A stretch of DNA of 64,000 nt from Asterias amurensis (Eukaryota > Echinodermata > Asteroidea > Forcipulatida > Asteriidae): assembly GCF_032118995.1 (NCBI RefSeq), contig NC_092668.1, positions 14,983,501-15,047,500 of the forward strand, in the 5' to 3' direction. The notes beneath the pieces are model-generated. The model saw only the letters and a program-made list of their open reading frames with translations, was not told the DNA's origin and searched no databases. Shown piece after piece: positions 61,101 to 64,000 of this stretch (positions are counted from its first letter, which is position 1; each line of letters starts with the position of its first letter). A program made the position numbers and the translations under genes.

Positions 61101-63912
61101 CTAGCCTACATCCTTACAGACTGTGAAGGGGGTAACCTGGTTTCAGCCCTAGGAGTAGGTGGCAACGTGCCCCTGGTGACAGTAGCCCTCTCCTAGTGCA
61201 TTCTAATCTAGCAGCCAGGCTCCTAGTGTATGAAACCCTAGCCTACATCCTTACAGACTGTGAAGGGGGTAACCTGATTTCAGCCCAAGGAGTAGGTGGC
61301 AACGTGCCCCTGGTGGCAGTAGCCCTCTCCTAGTGCATTCTAATCTAGCAGCCAGGCTCACTAGCTCCTAGTGTAAGATTGAATGGCTTCTGACTGATAC
61401 CCCTAAACGATTGATTGGCTTCTGACTGATACCCCTTAATGACGATAGATAGTTCAGTTGTAAGATAGCCAACCAGTAAATCTTGATGTCACACTTTCAA
61501 ATATCTATATCTCTGAGTATTTATCTTTCTCTCCATTAGGTCATCCTTCTAGATGAATGCAGTCAGATGACAGAACCTTCATCTATGCTTCCCATTGCTA
61601 GATTCCAATGTGAGAAGTTAGTCCTAGTAGGAGATCCTAAGCAGTTAGACCCAACGATTCAAGGGTCGGAGAATGCTCATAGCTACGGATTGGAGCAGAC
61701 GCTGTTCAACAGACTTATCCACCAGGCAAGAGTCAAATTAATATTTTCTATCACTGCTCTCTTTTCAGTCTGCATTAAATGTATTGAATTGTTTAGTGAT
61801 TGATTGATTGATTGATTAATAGATTGATTGACTCATTGATTTATTGCTTGTAGGGCTATGAACCAATACTGTTGCGGACCCAGTATAGATGCCATCCAAG
61901 GATCAGCGCTATTGCCAATTGTTTGTTCTACAATCAACAACTTGAAGATGGAGTTGTAGCTGAAGATAGACCTCCACTGACTGTAAGTAAGATGATGTTT
62001 AGCTGTTTGTTTAAGGTCTCAACCTTTGAGAAATTGATGCAACTTGGGGAAGTGTTCAAACTTTGTAATAAGGAGTCTTGTCAAAATGACCTGAGGCCCA
62101 TATTGAACCTGAAACAAAACACCTTGCCTGGTGCATGTTTCCTAGCATCATATAATCTTCAATGTTTAATGTAATGTCAATTAATACCTTCAGCTCCTCT
62201 GGGTTATTTTTCACATGAGTGTGCGCCTTTTTGTGGCTGATTTTTAAACACCCTTGATGTTTTGCTTGATTCTTCCACAGCCATCTTTGCCCACTCTGTG
62301 TTTCTTCAGCGTTCCTAGTGGTAAGGAATGCTGTGCTAAAGATGGGAGTTTCTACAATGAAGAAGAGGCTTCCTTTGTTATCTACTTGATTGATGTATTG
62401 ATGTCATTGGGAGTTGAAGCTGGAGATGTTGGAGTTATAACGCTGTATAAAGCCCAGACAATGAAGATTAGCATGATGCTACAGGACAGCAAGTAAGAAA
62501 GTATATTATAGCAGACAAATTGTGCAATACACTCACTTGGTGCTAGCATTAATCACCAACCTAACTGCAATGGTGCAATGTTTTGCGTTTTCTTATATCT
62601 TATATGTACTTGTGCATGTTATCAAGAAGCGCATGGTCAAAGTAACACACATTAAATTTTAAGAGATGTACTATCCTAAGTTTTTTGCGAAGCTTAGACG
62701 ATCATTGAGCTAAGAATTACCTGTGTTTCAGATCTTTAAGAGAAACACATCAATTAATTATTCATATATCTTATTGGAGCTATAATGAAAGCTTCTCTTC
62801 CTAAACCCAATCTTCTTTAGGCTTGCTAATCAGAAAGGTATCAAAGCAATCCAGATCTCTACAGTGGATGCGTTTCAGGGAGGAGAGAAAAGTGTCATCA
62901 TCTTGTCTTGTGTCCGGACTGACTATATGGGTTTTGCAGACTCAGATAAGTAAGGAACCACTTTGTAAATAATAATATTTATGAATTTCTTTGTTTGTGA
63001 TGATGTTAACCCTCTGAATACCAAAGAGCACTATCTTTTTCATACCCTATCATACTTTCATCGTTTTTTCATAAAAGGAGGACCAATGTGGCTCTGACGA
63101 GATCTAAAAACCACCTGTTTATTGTTGGAAATCTTCGGATGTTGTTGGCTAACAACCTGTGGAGCCAAGTCATCAATCTGTGTAAAGGTAAATCAGTAAC
63201 AAAATTAACAGGCTTTTTAAAATGAAATAAGTTGTTCAATCTGAAATCACACTAATATTAAATGTACCAATTCTCACGGAAATATTTCATTCTGAGACAC
63301 TGTCAAAGTCGAGAAGATAGCTTTTGAAGACCATTTCACTTCTCACACATAATCCCTAATGCAATATACAGAATGTTTTTCTGAAATGTTTTTGTGTATA
63401 ATCCATCTGAGTTTGTTTGTTTGTTTGTTTGTTTGTTTGTTTGTTTTATTTCCATTTGTACAACAAAAAATACAACAATGATGATTTCAAGTATATAAAT
63501 ACTGTTATAAATTTAAATTAAGTACAAATGGGGGTTGCAGCCGGAGGAGGTAAGACCCTCCTGTAGTGGAGCACCCGAACTTCTATAAAAAATATTGAGT
63601 CCATTCCTCTACAAGTTTTATTATAGATGGTGTAACTATTATTTGTTGTATATAATATTAGATGCAGAAAATGGCATTCAAACATCAAAAGGTTTTGTCA
63701 AGGAGTGGACACCGAAGCTTGAAGAACTACAAAAGCTGGGGGAGGAGACTAAGCGCCAGAAACGAGGACAGAGAAGTAAGGCTAGTCAAGAAACATCAAC
63801 AGAACTTGAAGAAGTTGAGAAGGAGACTAGTTGCCAAACAGCAGGGATGATCAGCAAAGACCCTCAAGGACAAACATTCAGTAACAAGTGTAAGTGTAAA
63901 GACAAATTCTGA
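45137..63912 (+). CDS. ZGRF1: ZGRF1-type 5'-3' DNA helicase with GRF zinc finger
   Basis: Twenty-five coding exons: 45137-45166, 45521-45667, 45886-46155, 46526-47663, 47975-51007, 51447-51754, 52000-53284, 53646-53743, 54216-54354, 54506-54744, 55093-55281, 55700-55799, 55896-56042, 56638-56752, 56998-57100, 57245-57380, 57679-57847, 58266-58343, 59024-59237, 61540-61725, 61854-61982, 62281-62492, 62821-62949, 63078-63187, 63662-63912. Phases agree at every junction; total about 2,984 aa (human about 2,104). Order: Mte1-like DUF2439 (1-85), polyQ (98-130), long disordered repeat-rich middle, GRF finger (about 2195-2240), SF1 helicase (about 2475-2900). Human ZGRF1 is a nuclear helicase that aids RAD51-dependent recombination and crosslink repair. 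Exon 25 could instead splice on at 63888 (aagt|gtaagt), leaving the true C-terminus outside the window. Confidence 0.93.
48211..48546 (+). repeat. 72-bp in-frame tandem repeat in ZGRF1 exon 5
   Basis: Units begin aaccaggatagtagg at 48211, 48283, 48355, 48427 and 48499 (the last is partial). Each encodes 24 aa, approximately NQDSRSQTGDQTRNQCEDMD then EDGK. Related degenerate units flank it on both sides. Copies are nearly identical in DNA, so expansion is recent. Confidence 0.95.
48775..49260 (+). repeat. Degenerate NHGDEINQDCS repeat in ZGRF1 exon 5
   Basis: Roughly 18-30 bp units encode variants of NHGDEINQDCS, NQGDSNQGDS and NHGDSISQDD. The tract is extremely rich in Asn, Asp and Gln, with regularly spaced His and Cys. 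Confidence 0.85.
51447..51754 (+). other. ZGRF1: ZGRF1 exon 6: internal duplication
   Basis: A unit of about 110 bp is duplicated in frame: LPHPALYHPSQLKRGPSNDE..MSPEGCI followed by LPHPSLPHPSQLRRGPFNEE..VSAEGCI, after an earlier partial SPEGYIVPYSSL. Phases are 1 in, 0 out. Confidence 0.85.
52000..53284 (+). other. ZGRF1: ZGRF1 exon 7: NLS and WRQ-type peptide repeats
   Basis: The exon opens with KPKKRKRE, an SV40-type nuclear localisation signal. NQSYDKQLMEDI occurs twice (from about 52488 and 52584, Ser/Thr variant). A degenerate motif SPxKxRQD recurs between 52546 and 53120: PCIWRQD, PNWRRDD, SPSKGRQD, SPCKLRQD, SPCKWRQY, SPSKWRP, SLFKLRQE. It looks like an array of short binding motifs; the partner is unknown. 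Confidence 0.8.
54506..55281 (+). other. ZGRF1: ZGRF1 exons 10-11: GRF zinc finger
   Basis: EHLNLILFNLGQRFHTA leads into a GRF finger, CNHGNAAKMV..KEGKNKGRFFYACS, then NQCK from exon 10 joined to FFLWADQF in exon 11. Metal ligands are Cys, His, Cys and Cys. GRF fingers bind single-stranded DNA. Exon 11 continues with FFKSQNVRLYYGCEFRR, similar to the human protein. Confidence 0.9.
56171..56590. repeat. 140-bp tandem repeat, 3 copies (ZGRF1 intron 13)
   Basis: Units start gaaaccccttcaatcaggtc at 56171, 56311 and 56451 and are nearly identical, filling most of the intron between exons 13 and 14. Confidence 0.95.
58379..58929. mobile_element. Harbinger-like MITE in ZGRF1 intron 18
   Basis: Terminal inverted repeats of about 35-40 bp begin GGGACGAATTCAAAATTAAA on the left and GGGGCGAATTCAAAATTAAA on the right (reverse-complemented), flanked by TTA on both sides (58376-58378, 58930-58932). 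A TTA duplication and GGG termini fit PIF/Harbinger. It is 551 bp long with no transposase. Confidence 0.8.
59274..59395 (+). mobile_element. tRNA-derived SINE in ZGRF1 intron 19
   Basis: GTGTCATGGCCGAGCGGTCT carries an A box (TGGCCGAGCGG) of Leu/Ser tRNA type, and GGGTTTGAATTCC is a B box. A 7-bp acceptor-like stem pairs GTGTCAT with GTGACAC. A SINE core (cgttagcaaagcactaacc) follows. The minisatellite begins directly in its tail. Confidence 0.75.
59396..61372. repeat. 137-bp minisatellite, about 14 units (ZGRF1 intron 19)
   Basis: Units marked by tgcattctaatctagcagcc start at 59396, 59533, 59750, 59967, 60104, 60241, 60378, 60515, 60652, 60789, 60923, 61060, 61197 and 61334 (partial). Two early units are 217 bp because they carry an extra 80-bp partial copy; one unit is 134 bp. 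A variant (gggataacc with cccgagg) recurs every third unit at 59967, 60378 and 60789, giving a 411-bp higher-order repeat. Confidence 0.97.
61799..61848. repeat. (GATT)n-like simple repeat
   Basis: Short imperfect tgat/tgatt repeats between ZGRF1 exons 20 and 21, just before the exon 21 acceptor. Confidence 0.8.
63188..63661. other. ZGRF1 last intron
   Basis: A 474-bp intron (gtaaat ... attag) with a GTTT simple repeat at about 63412-63446. Nothing else recognised. Confidence 0.7.
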
Positions 63913-64000
63913 TTATTCCCTCCCCATCTACCAATGAGGTTTATGTATATTTGCTTATTTGTTTTCCTGCTGTCTGTCTGTATGTCTGTAAGCAGGATAG

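Larger units (their letters stand above)
57245..63187 (+). other. ZGRF1: ZGRF1 exons 16-24: SF1 helicase domain
   Basis: All expected motifs are present across exons. Q-motif region LNTDQAKAL; Walker A GVFGAGKS split by intron 16; Ia STTNVAVD; Walker B LLDECSQ; III LVGDPKQLDPT; IV LRTQYRCHP; V STVDAFQGGEK; VI NVALTRSK. This is the UPF1-like SF1 order. Motif III has QLDP where most relatives have QLPP. The motif content predicts an active ATPase. Confidence 0.93.

Noticed and set aside
59396-61372. CRISPR-like array
   Set aside because: Units are contiguous without unique spacers and lie in an animal intron; it is a minisatellite.

Overview
The window is animal nuclear DNA: AT-rich, intron-rich and full of small DNA-transposon derivatives, SINE pieces, homopolymer-G runs and simple repeats. 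Gene content (a SPARC with short acidic domain, a tachykinin-receptor-like GPCR, MRPS24, a large ZGRF1) plus SINE tails of the 'cttgctcaaggacac' type common in marine deuterostomes point to an invertebrate deuterostome, most likely an echinoderm such as a sea star. That assignment is an inference; no species marker was identified.

Layout: (1) 1-16.5 kb has no coding gene that I can support. It holds a 1.7-kb hAT-like non-autonomous element, GTT and 40-bp tandem repeats, an antisense SINE piece and poly-G tracts. (2) 16.56-31.95 kb, plus strand: a five-exon class A GPCR of 444 aa, closest in visible motifs to tachykinin receptors. Its introns carry a foldback element with a THAP-like fragment at its apex, a 1.1-kb foldback element with a second palindrome at its centre, and other repeats. 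(3) 32-37 kb is gene-free, with a 0.93-kb compound microsatellite. (4) 37.08-41.62 kb, plus: SPARC (osteonectin), six coding exons, 279 aa. (5) 42.93-44.54 kb, minus: MRPS24, three exons, 167 aa. (6) 45.14-63.91 kb, plus: ZGRF1, 25 coding exons and about 2,984 aa. It encodes an N-terminal Mte1-like domain, polyQ, a long repeat-rich disordered middle, a GRF zinc finger and a complete SF1 helicase.

MRPS24 and ZGRF1 are divergent, with start codons 597 bp apart. The shared promoter contains a 358-bp foldback element, a ZNF143-like site and YY1-like sites at both gene starts, and the ZGRF1 leader carries a 36-codon uORF ending three bases before the start codon. The four genes have unrelated roles (neuropeptide signalling, matrix, mitochondrial translation, DNA repair); apart from the shared promoter nothing suggests a functional cluster.

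All exon models were assembled by hand from splice sites, reading phase and recognised family motifs. Every model keeps frame across all junctions. I found no CRISPR array, rRNA, intact tRNA or retroviral element. The most unusual features are the restructured middle of ZGRF1, the palindromic elements, and a 137-bp minisatellite with trimeric higher-order structure apparently seeded in a SINE tail.
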